A program made the position numbers and the translations under genes. Below, one piece after another: positions 25,147 to 36,564 of a stretch of DNA of 64,000 nucleotides. The notes under the pieces were generated by a model. That model ran no database searches. It was not told the DNA's origin and saw only the letters and a program-made list of their open reading frames with translations. The stretch lies in the NCBI GenBank assembly GCA_947650285.1, contig CANTFL010001391.1, forward strand, positions 82,808 to 146,807, given 5' to 3'. How positions within the stretch are numbered: the first letter of the stretch is position 1; each line of letters starts with the position of its first letter. The stretch is from Hyaloperonospora brassicae (lineage: Eukaryota; Oomycota; Peronosporomycetes; Peronosporales; Peronosporaceae).

Positions 25147-25833
25147 ATGCACCTGACACACGTGATGCTCGGCGTGCTCATGAGCTTACTTCTCACCCTC
25201 TCGATCAGAGATGCACTTGCATTGGCTTCACAAAGTGATGCGGTGCCAGCTCGACAACTGGAGCCCGCAGCAAAAGACGTGCAAGGCGCGAGCAAAGGGG
25301 TGTTGCATCCTGCCAACAGCTCTCATGTCGGACGCGTGCACGAGCAGAAAGGTGAAGAAAGAGCACTTACGCATTTCGAGAATTTGTTCAATGAGCTTGC
25401 CACAACCGTTAAAAAGATCGAACCCGGCAGTCCTCCCCCGAGAGACGAGCTGATCAAGCTTTTCAAGAAGATGGCTAATGAGGAGACGTACCTACTGTCA
25501 ATGGGGCATCTACATGATGTCTCCGCGGCCGAGGCACGGTTCATCCTACACTCTGCTTCGATCTTCAAGTTGGCGATGGACAAGGGGACAAGGCCGATTG
25601 ACATGTACAAGGAGGTATTTTTCACAGAGGGCCACGAGGCTGCACTTGCACAGATGCACCTGTACCGTAAGTTCCTCCACAACCAATGGCATTTCCTGAC
25701 ACTTGAACACCACTGGATGGTATTCAACAAAGAGTTCTGGGAAGCCGTGGATGCCGTTGGAATGGAAACAGTTCAGTGGATTTTTTCAACACAGAAGGCA
25801 AACGTTTTGCGTTCAAATAGCGAGAAGCTGTAA
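25147..25833 (+). CDS. Secreted RxLR-like effector candidate
   Basis: A 228-residue protein. Residues 1-27 form a signal peptide (hydrophobic core MLGVLMSLLLTLSI, likely cleavage after ALA at 27). RQLE at 36-39 stands where an RxLR motif is expected; the fourth position is Glu, so it is a degenerate RxLR. EER follows at 70-72. The remaining about 155 residues are mostly helical in character, rich in charged residues, and end in a Trp-rich part (WHFLTLEHHWMVFNKEFW). I could not assign a WY module or a known effector family. RxLR-EER proteins are secreted by oomycetes and act inside plant cells on immunity or metabolism; that role is inferred from the N-terminal layout only. The frame is intact, with no intron. 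The gene stands alone between two mobile elements, as is usual for effectors in gene-sparse regions. The start is supported by the signal peptide beginning at this Met. Confidence 0.75.
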   Translation: MHLTHVMLGVLMSLLLTLSIRDALALASQSDAVPARQLEPAAKDVQGASKGVLHPANSSHVGRVHEQKGEERALTHFENLFNELATTVKKIEPGSPPPRDELIKLFKKMANEETYLLSMGHLHDVSAAEARFILHSASIFKLAMDKGTRPIDMYKEVFFTEGHEAALAQMHLYRKFLHNQWHFLTLEHHWMVFNKEFWEAVDAVGMETVQWIFSTQKANVLRSNSEKL

Positions 25834-25845
25834 CGCGCGTTAATA

Positions 25846-25944
25846 CACGTGTCTTCCGTTCTCAGCAGCGCTTTGTTTCACGTGTCTCCCATTCTCAGTA
25901 GCGCGTTATTCCAGGTGTCTCCCATTCTCTGCAGCGCGTCGACA
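25846..25944 (+). repeat. 33-bp tandem repeat, three units, behind the effector
   Basis: Three consecutive units of about 33 bases start with CACGTGTCTTCCGTTCTCAG, CACGTGTCTCCCATTCTCAG and CAGGTGTCTCCCATTCTCTG. They begin 12 bases after the stop codon, within the probable 3' untranslated region. The stop codon itself lies in a short palindrome, TAACGCGCGTTA (25831-25842). Confidence 0.75.
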
Positions 25945-27899
25945 ACAAAGTTGTTGTGCTCCAACCTGTCAACTATCTGGTCCTGACCGTCATCGCTTCG
26001 CTACTTCGCCGGCCGTAAGACATCATCATGCTGTCGTGGCTGGATCACACGTCATGGCAGCAAAGTGCGACAGCAAAGCTCGCCCTTTTGCCAGTCATCG
26101 TATCTGAGCCCATTCACTGCGAATCAATTGCATTCTTTCCTAGCTCGTCTATCACTTGCATCATCGCGCAAGGTGCTACAGCCACACATCATTTACAAGA
26201 GGCGATACAGAGGTGATTCAACAGCGAGTGCTCTAGACGACAATGGTATGTATGCATTACGAGAGAAGCGCACCTTCTCACAATCCATGAGCGAGTCATG
26301 TAGTCGTAGAGACATAAGGAGTCCACGTCAATGGACCGGCTGACAATATGGTATGGGTACAAATGCGCGTGATCCAGTTAGCTGACAGACGCAAGGAAAC
26401 TCCGGGACGCAACGCAATGTGTCGTGGGCTGTAGTACGTATGTAGCGTGCAGAACTCGGTATTGAGCTTGCAATGACACACAGCTTGCTAGCGAAGCAGT
26501 GTACCTTTCTCGCGTGCAAAGCAGGCACCTACTAAGGACTGCAGAACTAGTGAAAGACATGTACAGACCGGTGCTGGAACGCATCGCAGATGTAGATAGC
26601 TGCCGGTCAAGTCAACAAGAACAAAAATAAATGGAAGACGAAGCTCGTCGATCAGCGCAACAACGGATGTTGCGGTGTAGGATGAACTGCGGTAGTGCTC
26701 TCGCCAACAAGAGTTAGTGTAGAACAACATCGCAGTAGCTCGTGATACAGATTCCATTGTGGCGCGACGGTACTTATCGATTGAGCGGAATGACGCGTAT
26801 GCCGGGTTTTGCCCACTTTGAAGTCATTCTGACGATCCGTACGATTCCCCGCTGTCCAAAACGCCGGATGCTGACGAACTGAGGAAAACGCTCTGGAGGC
26901 CGTGTAGACAGCGTTGGCGTATCGTACATTTCAACGCGACGTGCTTCTCACTACACATGCTGCGATTTCGTACGGGCTCACTAAGAAGCTCGTAGAGGAG
27001 ATATATGGCCTCAGCAATCACTGGAAACGATACGTTCGTGGTCTGCGTGACACAGTTGTGGGAACTTGCAAGGAGCGTAGAAGTGGTGACTATGCGTCAC
27101 GCGGTGTGGCGTGGAGAGTCGACCTTTTTTACGTCGACAACAATGTCACATGGTGTCAGCACAAGCACGTGGTGTTCCTCAGACTCAATAAAGCATACAA
27201 TACAGCCTACTGCAGGCTTGGCTGAGACCATATCACTAGTTATAGAAGGAAAGACACTCGACCTGATGAAACGGGCACCCTAGATGGCCGTTTATGGCCA
27301 AGATCGTTGTCACGCCGGTGCCACCGAGCTTCATGGGTACCTTTACTTTGTTCACGGTCAAAGCAGATCCATATAGGCCCAGAGCGGGAGCTAGCGTATC
27401 ACTTGACGCGATCCCTCAACTTGGCGGGGCGCACATAAACATGGCCTTCATCATCATACCGTGCAGACCATACTTGGGTCATCGATACATTTGGTGTGCG
27501 TGGGCCTGACTGCGCGATGTCGCTATTGTCTAGTTTACCGCGTAAGGTTGCAATCGGCCATTAGTTAAGAACTTCGGCTGTCGTACCTTGCGACGCTGAC
27601 TCCCTCAAGGACATTAATCAATCACGGTATGGCACTTGTCACGGGGACGCCACGTCGGTTGATGACCGGTATATCACGTGTGGTTTGCACCAGAAATGAA
27701 CACCCATTGAAAGTGATATTAGAACACCTTAGCAGTATCATGGGGTTGACGTGTGTCAGCCACCAAATACAAGATCTTCTGAAAGGGACTAATGAGAGCA
27801 TTAGTGTCCAGATTAAGTACATTTTGTCTATGGTATTCCTATTGTGTCGAAACAAAATAAAGTTCAGTTCCCCTCAATCATAGTAAGTGAGTGAGCTTC
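25945..27899. other. Unassigned stretch between effector and LINE
   Basis: Short frames on both strands overlap without domain motifs. Part of the right end (from about 27640) may be the 3' untranslated region of the minus-strand LINE, but I found no terminal repeat or target duplication that fixes the boundary. Confidence 0.4.
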
Positions 27900-27990
27900 A
27901 TTGAGGTACTTGACAGATGTCTAAAGGCTTAGTTATGTATGGGCTTGCACCGCCAAACAAGGGGGTCAGTCTTCTTCGCTCCAGCTGGGG

Positions 27991-28830
27991 TCAACCTGCC
28001 CATTTTGCAATGGAGATGCGCAGGCTCGGGCCACGAGCTGCCGTCAAATTCAGCCACTGCTGCACGTCGCTGTGCAGGTGCTTTTCCAGTCCCGCTTTGA
28101 GTGGACGGTTCTCATGGTCAAACGTCTGCTGCGACGCTCGCCAGTCCATCGCGTCGTTCGTAGTCCTGTCCGCCATCGATTTGTGTGCGCGGTAGTGGTG
28201 CGTATAGCTGCACATACCAAATCCGTTCGCACACCGCCTCGCCTTCAAGTAGAGTGGTCAAATCGGTGGTGGCGCGGCGGTCGGTGCAGCCGCATCTGCT
28301 AAATGATCATGGCAATGTCTCCTACCACATGCAGTGGAATACGTTGGTAGGCTTCAGCTCGACAGAGCCCGTGGATAAGCCCCTAGTACTCCGCCTTGTT
28401 GTTGGTCGTGTCTGCCCGAGCGTACGACATGCTCGCCGCCCAGATAATCTCCACCGAGTGCGTGCACGTGTCGACGCGCACTATGCACGAATCGGAGCCT
28501 CTTGGTCCCAGCTTGTCACGTGAGCCGCCATCGAAGAAGAGCAGATGAAGGCTCCGACTGCGAATCGGCGTCATCCAAACGGAGTCCGCAGTTTACTCCG
28601 TGGAGCACGCAGCTAGTGCACCCGTTACGGCCCTCATTGAAGCCGCTTGTTCGTCCTTCTCGTGCTCTTACGTCAGGGACACAAAGTCGAGCAACGCGTT
28701 GTCGACCGTAGCGCTTACCACTGCCTGCGGCGTAGACTGATCCACTTCCAGCTCGTGAAGCCGAGTCGCCGCCATCGGGTCCCAAAGCTGCCCACGCCGC
28801 CGTCGGTACCGGGCACTCCAAGAAGACGTG
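27991..28830 (-). pseudogene. LINE ORF2 C-terminus: zinc motif and RNase H
   Basis: On minus, ECPVPTAAW near 28800 matches the zinc-binding block after LINE reverse transcriptases. It is followed by LLFFDGGSRDKLGPRG (28574 downward), the first RNase H strand with its catalytic Asp, and by ARADTTNNKAEY before a stop. The end of the domain is AHKSMADRTTNDAMD (about 28180). RNase H removes the RNA strand during reverse transcription. Stops and a frame change break it. Confidence 0.75.
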
Positions 28831-30229
28831 CTGGAGTTTAGCGGGCTCGTCGCCCCAATTCGCGCTGTTCGGTCACGATCAATCGCTGTGCACGTAGTTC
28901 CACAACTTGAGATTGTTTGTCTTGATTATGGATACCGTCTGCATCGTGGGGGCGCTCGATCCCGTCACCGCGCGGATGTCACTCAATTGGAGCTGCGCTG
29001 CCGCACTTTCTTGGCCGCTGTTGTTGAAGGCTTGCATAGCGATCGCCCAGTCGCACTCGTGCTTGACTTCCGTCGCGCGCTGCATCGCCGCGGCCGCCTT
29101 TTACCTCGTCCACTTAGGTTGCCACTCCTCGCGCATGAACAGCTGCTCGAGCCGCAACAGTGCCGGGTGGTCGTGAAATGAATGTCCTTGTTGCCGACGT
29201 CCGCTCGGGCTCGTCGTTTGCAGTCGTAGCGCGATTCGACCGTGGTGCTGGACAATCGATCGTGGCGTCCGAGAAGACGCCGTCTGAGCTGACCGTTAGG
29301 CGTCACGAGTAGAGCATCAACTCGCCTGCGCCGATAAGCCGCAGGTGTATCGTCGTGTGCAGATGGCGTAGGAGCTCGAGATAGTTGCACACCATCACCT
29401 TGCACGGATTCGACACCGCCCGTCGCACCGCCGGGGTGCTGGACCGCCGCAGTTCGAGCTTTATTACGCCATTCCGTATCCACGTGCAGCTGAGGAGGTC
29501 GCGATGCGTGCCCCACTTGTCGCCACGTCGCAGCAGACTGATGTTCACAGGCGTCCCACTGATGTCGATCAGGGATGCCGCGTGTCGAGTCCCACGCGGT
29601 CGAGCCACTCGCGGCAGAACGGCCCACGCACGCGTCGTCTCCCTCTCAACACCTGTGTGAGTGAGCGCATAGAATTACTTTCGACGTCGACGGGCATACA
29701 TTCGTCTCTCAGGTAGCAGCGTATTGATGCAGCCGGAGTAGCGACTCCAATGCCGACGAAGCAGCGACTCCGTTGCGGCTACATAGTCGGCATGGCCATA
29801 GTCGGCATCCATAGAGTCGATCGGAACGCTGTGCACTCCGCGCACCACTGCCTCCCCACTATGTCACATGTTGTCCGCGACCGTGAAGCTTCCCACAGGC
29901 GCGTCCCGCCGCGCCAAACTCAGGTACACCTCGACGCCTGATCGCTCTGCCAGTAGGAAGTCGCCCGCGATCTGCGCCGGACTGATCGCGCCGGCTGCCC
30001 ACCTGCCAACTGCAGTGGCGGCTATCGCTAGCAATTCCATTGCGTACGGCACAGCGGGTTTCTCTTAGCACACGCGCAGACCCGCCTGCCCGTCGCATAA
30101 TCATGCCCGGGTTAGCTCGTCTTCTGTCGAGCCCCAGACAAAACGTTTGACCAGCTTCTGCAGCGAAGACACGATCTCACGGGTCGGCCACGAGTGTCGT
30201 GCGAGGAAAGTGACATTGGGGATGCCTAT

Positions 30230-31866
30230 CACTGCCTCCAGAGCAGCTCGGCTCCGGACCATGTTGGTCTTCCTTCGGGCCAGCGCTAGCTGGGAGTTCA
30301 GCGCGAAGAGACACGCGTCCCAGAGGTCCTTGACTGTACTCCGCTCTCAAAGCAGAACGCCTTGATAACGGTACCGCTCGCCAGCTTGCAGCAGTCGAAT
30401 GCCGTGCAGCAGATCCGGGTCGATGGCTACACCGTCACAAAGCGGCACAGCCACAGACTTCGCGGCATCAGTCTTCAGCCCAGAAGCGACTCCAAATCGC
30501 GCCAGAGCCTGCATGACCTCGACCACGTCCTCTGGGGACCGGGCATAGACAGCCGTGTCGTCGACGTACCCGCAGACCTTTGTCACCATCACTGCCGACT
30601 TTTTAAAGGTCCGGAGATCCCGTCGAGTGCTCCCGAGCTGCTCATAGAGCGGCTCCGCTGCCAAGAGGAACAGCAAAGGTGCCAACAAGCATCCCGTTGT
30701 ATGCCACACATGACGTCCAGCAACTTTGACACGTAGCTGTCACAATGAATCGGATCCTTGTGCAGGTGTGCAGTGCTGCGATGATGCGCACGAAAGTGTC
30801 CGAAAAACCGATAAGTCGCTGCGCGGCGAGGATGAAGTCACACTACAGCGAGTCGTATGCCTTTAAGAAGTCCAGGAGAAGTTCAAACGCTCATTGTAGA
30901 CCAGGGTCGTCCCTGGCCTAGATCTTCGCGGCAGCGAATATATGTCAACTACCGTACCCATATTGCGGCGCGGTACGAAGCCTGTCTGCAACGGAATTAT
31001 GAGCGTCGGCAGCATCGGCCGGAGACGTGACGGAAACACTCGCGTGTAGATCTTCTAATTCGAGTTCAGGGAAACATTGGGCGATAGTCAAGCGGGCGCG
31101 CCGCACTCTTCGACTTCTTGATGCGTGCTACCACCGCTACATCGAACATTTTCGGCAAGACGTCGCCGAGTGCGCACACATTGAGCAGACGCACCAGCAG
31201 AGGAACGAGAATGTCCTCGTTGTGGCAATACCAACTGTTGCCGAGCACGTTCGGGTCCCACGCCTTTCCCCGCTTGCACATCCTGGCAGACCTCAGCACC
31301 TCTGCCTCCGACACCTCGATCACAGCGCCGCCATGTTGGCGCCAGGCGCTCTCGGTAGGAGCGAGTTGAGGAAGTCAGTGACAGTAGCACGCACCGGCCA
31401 AACCGGCTGCATAACGGCTTGCCAGACTTCACGCATGTACTCCGCGAGATCTCGCGATCGTCGTCGTCCTTGTCCCACCGCTCCCTGGAGGCTGTTCACC
31501 GTGTTGTCCACGCAAATCGACGAGACCCGCCGGTAGAAGAGCCGCTGCGACCGCGCGGGATGATGCACATATGATCTAAAGAGTGGTCACCGCTTTTTTT
31601 GCTGCCGGTCGGCTTTGTCCTTCCCTACTGTCATGCCGAGCTTCTTGCACAGAGCTGACTTTTTGGTCCTCCGCATCGGTTCAGTGCGTAGGGCGCCCTA
31701 CAGGTTGTCGGTCAGGCGCTTGAGGAGCTGGTGGTAGTCGGTCGTTGTTTACGGTCGCGCGTCCAAGACCGCTACACGTACTTCTTCCGCAGCTCGCTAT
31801 TCTCGGTGTCCCACCACCCCGCAGCAGCACGTGCTTTGGTCACCGCTATGCCCGCGGCTGTGATGA
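30230..31866 (-). pseudogene. LINE ORF2 reverse transcriptase
   Basis: CKRGKAWDPN near 31275 and KSKSAARPLDYRP near 31090 are the first conserved blocks of LINE reverse transcriptases. GCLLAPLLFLLAAEPL near 30690 is the block before the catalytic site, and YVDD at 30557-30568 is the catalytic box. The DNA copy is made at the target site from the element's RNA. Frameshifts separate the blocks. The segment resumes after the nested LINE ends at 31884. Confidence 0.85.
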
Positions 31867-31884
31867 CTTCTTCAAGGTGCGCCA

Positions 31885-33068
31885 CGGGACCGGCAGAGCC
31901 CGGGCTCGTCTTACGTCATCCACCGCCGTTTCGGCGCGCTTATAAATGGTCCCGGGTGCGAGCTGATTTAATTGTCGGGTCCTGTCGGGACCCTGTCGAG
32001 TCCGCGAACTCGGCGATTCGCCTCCGCCAAGATGTCAATGGAATCCATTGGTCGATTGACGGGAATTTACCAGAATTACGGGGGTCGCCTCAGCAAGTGT
32101 CTAACTACTGGGAGCATTCGTACCATCGTACCTTGGTGTTTCATGCCCACCCGGAGCTTCACCGTTTCCCTTGGAGTGTGCCAGAGACGGTGGCCAATGT
32201 AGATGTGTGGACAACGCTTATGAAGCAAGCGTTTCACGTTCATAAACGCCTTCTGCGCCCTGGCCTCCAGTCCTGGTTGAAGGCCTATGACGCGCAGGCG
32301 GTATCGAATAGTTGGCAGTCAGCTGCATCAAATCAAACGCCTTCCCAAGTTTGGAAACACGCAAACGGGCTAACGGAGTATCAAGTCTGGACATGCTACC
32401 GTATCGCGACAAAGCAGCTAAATCTATACCATGCCGGTCGCACGCTGGACAACAGTTGTCGTACGGTGCTGCACTGCCGGGGACGTAAAGAGACAGCGGC
32501 GCACATTTTCTGGGAGTGCCCAATCGCGCAAGCGTGTTGGTGTCACTTGATAGGACACTGGACCGGTGGGGGTGCGACGAACGCAGTTCTTTCCACCTTC
32601 TTTCAGCACTGCGCCAATCGCAAAGCCCCGCCCATTCCACGTCAGCTGAGTTTGCGGTTGCAAAGCCGTTTTCACGATGACTCTGACGCCGCAGCAACAG
32701 AATTCGAACGGATCTGGTTCATATTAAGCTCCATCTGCCAAGAACATTTGTGGACCGAGCGGAACTCGGCGGTCTTTAGAGGAGCCGTGACTACTCCATC
32801 CGCAAGTGTCCAAATGTACTGGACACGCGGTGTTCGCCAGCTACGGGCAATTGCAATACGCGAGCATCGAGCCGCGGCTACAGCCGTACGAGGGGCTCGA
32901 CTACATGCCTGTCTTGAACTTCTGATTCAAGAGCCCCGTGGACACCCGCCCTACGCGGGTGTCAGCCACGATCCGCTGCCGCGACCGGCGCTCATATCCT
33001 GGCTCAGGATTTTTCAGACCTCTTGTCCACATTAAATATGTCAATAGATGATCATGAAACTCCTCCTC
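31885..33068 (+). mobile_element. 5'-truncated LINE inserted in the minus-strand LINE
   Basis: The insert is bounded on both sides by the same 18 bases CTTCTTCAAGGTGCGCCA (31867-31884 and 33069-33086), a target-site duplication of the length LINEs make. It carries only the C-terminal part of an ORF2 on plus, ending at 33035. There is no clear poly-A tail; the 3' end is AT-rich. The preserved duplication and open frame point to a fairly recent insertion. Confidence 0.9.
31887..33035 (+). pseudogene. C-terminal ORF2 fragment of the nested LINE
   Basis: About 380 codons without a stop. Recognisable are a zinc-binding block CRGRKETAAHIFWECP (about 32480-32530) followed by IAQACW, and a later LWTERNSAVF block. 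These are typical of the region behind the reverse transcriptase in oomycete LINEs. No catalytic domain remains, so it is a fragment. The open frame continues upstream to 31731, but that part belongs to the host LINE on the other strand and is not coding. Confidence 0.8.
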
Positions 33069-33086
33069 CTTCTTCAAGGTGCGCCA

Positions 33087-33621
33087 ACGCGCCTGCAAAG
33101 AAGACCCCGTCACTGCCTCGGACGTTTCTGCAGCGTTTGACGGCGGGTACACCATCCGCCTCGCCTTCACTTGCACCGAACGACCGGGTACCGCGACACG
33201 TACCGCGACGCCGTTGTGGTCAGAAAAAGCCTTAGAATGGATGTGCCTACCTCTCGAACCCAGTCGCCGTGGTCGGACGAGGAGTACCACCAGTTCTGAC
33301 GACAGCTCGCCGCTAATCCTCTTGGAAATTTGTAGAAGTACGTGTGGTGCTTTGCACGTCATTCGATTTCCGTGTCGTCGGCCTTGAGTTCGTCTTCCAA
33401 CACGTCCTCTCAGAGCACCGCGTCGCAGCAGTCGACAAAGAGCGAGATAGTCGAGCAAGTTCCACCGCGACTTTGACGACCGATCACTAGTCTCAGGGGC
33501 CGAGCAGTTGAAGTCCTTCACAGGAACACATGGCCGCCAAAACTGGTGACCACTTCTTTCAGCGAGCTGAACAGTGTCTCCCGCTCCGAGACTTGTACCG
33601 GCGCATTCACGTTGATGATAG
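33087..33621 (-). pseudogene. LINE ORF2 endonuclease, C-terminal part
   Basis: On minus the frame resumes directly after repeat R with TIINVNAPVQ, the typical strand of LINE AP endonucleases. It continues to a DFNC block, an RHHTYFYKFPRG block and SDHNGVAVRVAVPGRSVQ. The last contains the catalytic SDH motif. The blocks are spread over two frames, so a shift has occurred. Confidence 0.8.
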
Positions 33622-33623
33622 TA

Positions 33624-35419
33624 TTGTGGCAAAGTCATTAATAAAATTTGATGATATGGATCGGTGGCCATCTAAATGAGGCGCCACGTACTGGTAAAAA
33701 ATGGCACCAAGTGATCTGGCGATCCGATGGGAGACGGAAGGTGATCCCCCGGAGATCGACGAACCGATCCAACGGTCGGCCGAAGGATGGACGTGGAACG
33801 GTCTGAGACGAGGCGCAGAAAGGGGTGATTTTCTTGGAACAATCTAGGACGAGTCGCAGACATAGATAATTTCCACAGTGCGATCTGGGATGAGGGACTA
33901 GATTGAACCAGGCGACCGATCTGAACTGAGAAAGGTACTTCTGAGACCAAGCGATGCGACGTGACTCTGTGACAAAGTTGTAGCATTTAGGTGATCGAAG
34001 ATACCCATCACCGATCTCCAATGGGAATACTGATTTAGGTTAATTATGGACCGATCTGGAAGTGCGGATGTTTGTGGGAGTCCGTGGGACGTTGTGAAAA
34101 CTGTGGATGGTCCCATTGTGCGGATAAACCCTTGCGGATGGTATCGGACCATGCACAACGAACGGAAGAACATATAGGGCCGGATCGCACTGTGTCGGTC
34201 CTCAACGATCTCGAATTGGGCATCAGATCGATCATGTTCCCTGCTGATTATGGATATATCGATGATGGAGCTATTGGATTGTGATATATATGCTTGTTGA
34301 AGGTCCATGAGTGATGTCCTAAAAGTTCATACCGAAAGAGCTAGTGGAAGCCGTTTGAATTGACGTCGCAAAATGGATTTAGACACATTTGGCATTTGGA
34401 TACTATTTTGGACTTTTCGGTACCAAAATTGGGTATTTAGGTACCGCATTTGGAATTTGCTCCCTTTTTGGTGTCTAGGTACGATATCGGGAGTATTGGC
34501 GCTATCTTTGGAGCACAGGTCACGAGATTTCGACACGTGTTCAAGGGTGCGGTCAAGTTTAAAGGTGATATCGACTTGGAGAGTGACCTACAGTTTGGAA
34601 TAGGCTTAAGGATAGGATGACTATTAATTTGGTTGGATAATAAAACAGTTACCGTTTTTACATACAAAGCACGTCGCAGACTTCTCTTCCGGGCAGGATA
34701 TTTGGCCTTCCGTCGATCAAGAGACGTCGCCGCGCCGTGTTTCGTGTACTCGCCTTGGATTGTTTGGCCAAGGTGGGGTTAAGGTAACTCAACTCAACTC
34801 AAACTGCTAGGGTAGCAGCAAACAACGGTAAAGGAAAAGGATTTTGGTTAAAAGATCGCGAGGCGGGTCAAGTGGTCAGGAGATCTGGACAAGGAGTTCA
34901 AGACACGACGGAGCAAGACTGAAGCGATCTACAGGGCAGATCGGCACGTTTCATTTTGGCGAAACAAGCAACCGATATGCCCACATTGCGCACCTCCGGC
35001 AAGATCGGCCGATCCCAACGCAAGATCGACGCAAGACTATCATTGGCTGAGTGAGGATTTCCGCACAGCAAAGACCCTGACCCCGAAGACAAATCAAAAT
35101 CGGTGTGATTCAAGATCGATATCGCGACGTTTCCAAATAGAGATCGCCGCGACTCAAGATCAAGATCGCAGAACCCCGTTCGTGGTGTGAAGCTTTCCGC
35201 ACCGGAAGCGAACTCTCAACCCCAACCTCTCAGCGAGATCGACATCTCCCAAGGCCGTTACGAAGGGCTCAAGCCAGCGTAACAGACGGGTACACAAGGT
35301 GAGCACAAGGCTATACAACAAGGCACGGATCGGAGTACCCCATCCGTTATTCGGCCCGTCTGGGCAAGTGGAAGATCGACCCTCACTCAAGCGATTTTGC
35401 GAGATCGACTTCACCACAG
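33624..35419. mobile_element. Repeat R, copy 1: TA-flanked DNA transposon-like element
   Basis: This 1796-bp segment also occurs in the other orientation at 53850-55649. It is flanked by TA on both sides, and the LINE endonuclease reading continues across the empty site. The ends are imperfect inverted repeats (TTGTGGCAAAGTC and CTGTGGTGAAGTC, 10 of 13 equal). TA duplication plus short inverted ends suggest the Tc1/mariner group, but no transposase is readable, so it would be non-autonomous. It is rich in GATC and contains a short (CTCAA)n-like run near 34790. Confidence 0.8.
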
Positions 35420-35421
35420 TA

Positions 35422-35784
35422 TACTCGATGGCGTCAGTCATCTCCGTCACCACAATTCAATGCGAGTTCCAGTCCGCCTCACAAAACGCGCGTAGTGCTG
35501 TGACCCGACTATACGGGAGCAAGAGGATGTCGACGTCGCCGGTTCGTCCTTCGCTCGGGCTCCAGAGCTATAACTTCTTCTAACCATCGGCCACGAATCC
35601 CCTCGACCGTAGATGACGCACTGCATTTCCGGCTGTTGCACTCGCAGTTACCCGCGTCTCTTGCAAGCAGGTGATGTCCAGAAGGACATCTTGTGCCGAT
35701 GACGAAAGTGCTTGAAATAGCGGCTCTGTCATTACTGTTTTTCTTCCTGCCCATCACGTTCTGAGTCAGAAGCCTACACTTCAC
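35422..35784 (-). pseudogene. LINE ORF2 endonuclease, N-terminal part
   Basis: The frame begins MKCRLLTQNVMG at 35784, the usual start of an AP-type endonuclease (the N of TQN helps to bind the metal). Further on it reads DILLLPYSRVTALR, then DAIEYT just before the TA where repeat R entered. The reading continues on the other side of R. A frame change lies between the two blocks. Confidence 0.75.
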
Positions 35785-36564
35785 GTCATGATCCGACCCG
35801 CGACTGCCTCTTGTACGCCTTTCTCATACGAGCTGTGAATGCGTTTGTATTGTTGTCGGGAATATATTGGTAACGACGTGCGGCGTTGTCGTGCCCGACT
35901 CGCATATGCCAAGTGTTCGACCAGCGCTTTAGTCAGGACCATAGAGTCATCGACACTCCTAATCTCGTCGTCGTCGTCGTCGACTTAGACCCGAGAGCAC
36001 GTGTCAAGGATGACAAGACCATAGTCCAGCTGCTTCGGGAAGCGACGGGGGCAGAGCAGTATCAGCAGGTAGAGTACCGCGCCGAGCATATCGTCGAGGG
36101 CTGGCTTTGAGATCCCGGTGAGCAGGTCGTTATCGAACTCCCCCACCTTGCTCCACCACGCTGTCGCGTGCGTCGGGATCCAGAGTTTGTAGAGATCGAA
36201 CCTCCGTCGCCTGCTTCATGCACAGCGCGCGCACCGGCCTGGCCAGGCTCCTATCAGTGGCGTGGTGCTCGATCTGCGCAGGTTGAGCGTCGCTATAAGT
36301 GTTTGACCAAAGTCGTACACTCCGTCTTACTCCGCGTGTAGCTCTATGAGAGGGAACGGGATGGCGGTAAACACCCCCACCAGGCTTCTTAAGTGGTGCT
36401 ATTTATAGCTCGAAAGTTTATCGCCTCCAGTCGACCGGGCTGGATCCATCGACGTCTGACTCCGCCACTTTGCGACCGCAATTACGTTCTCCGTCTTGCG
36501 GCGGTTGCGCTCGTTGGTATCGGCCTTCTTTAGCCGCGCGTGAGCAGACTTTAGATGCAGAAGC

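Noticed and set aside
25323..25730. 135-codon frame antisense to the effector
   Set aside because: It has no motif or start context of its own and lies fully within the effector frame, which has signal peptide and EER support.
31731..33035. 434-codon plus-strand frame as a single gene
   Set aside because: The first about 51 codons lie in the minus-strand LINE outside the target duplication; only the part after 31885 belongs to the nested LINE.
32901..33671. 256-codon minus-strand frame as a host gene
   Set aside because: It runs across the end of repeat R, the LINE endonuclease and part of the nested LINE, so it is a mosaic. Its recognisable blocks are endonuclease motifs.
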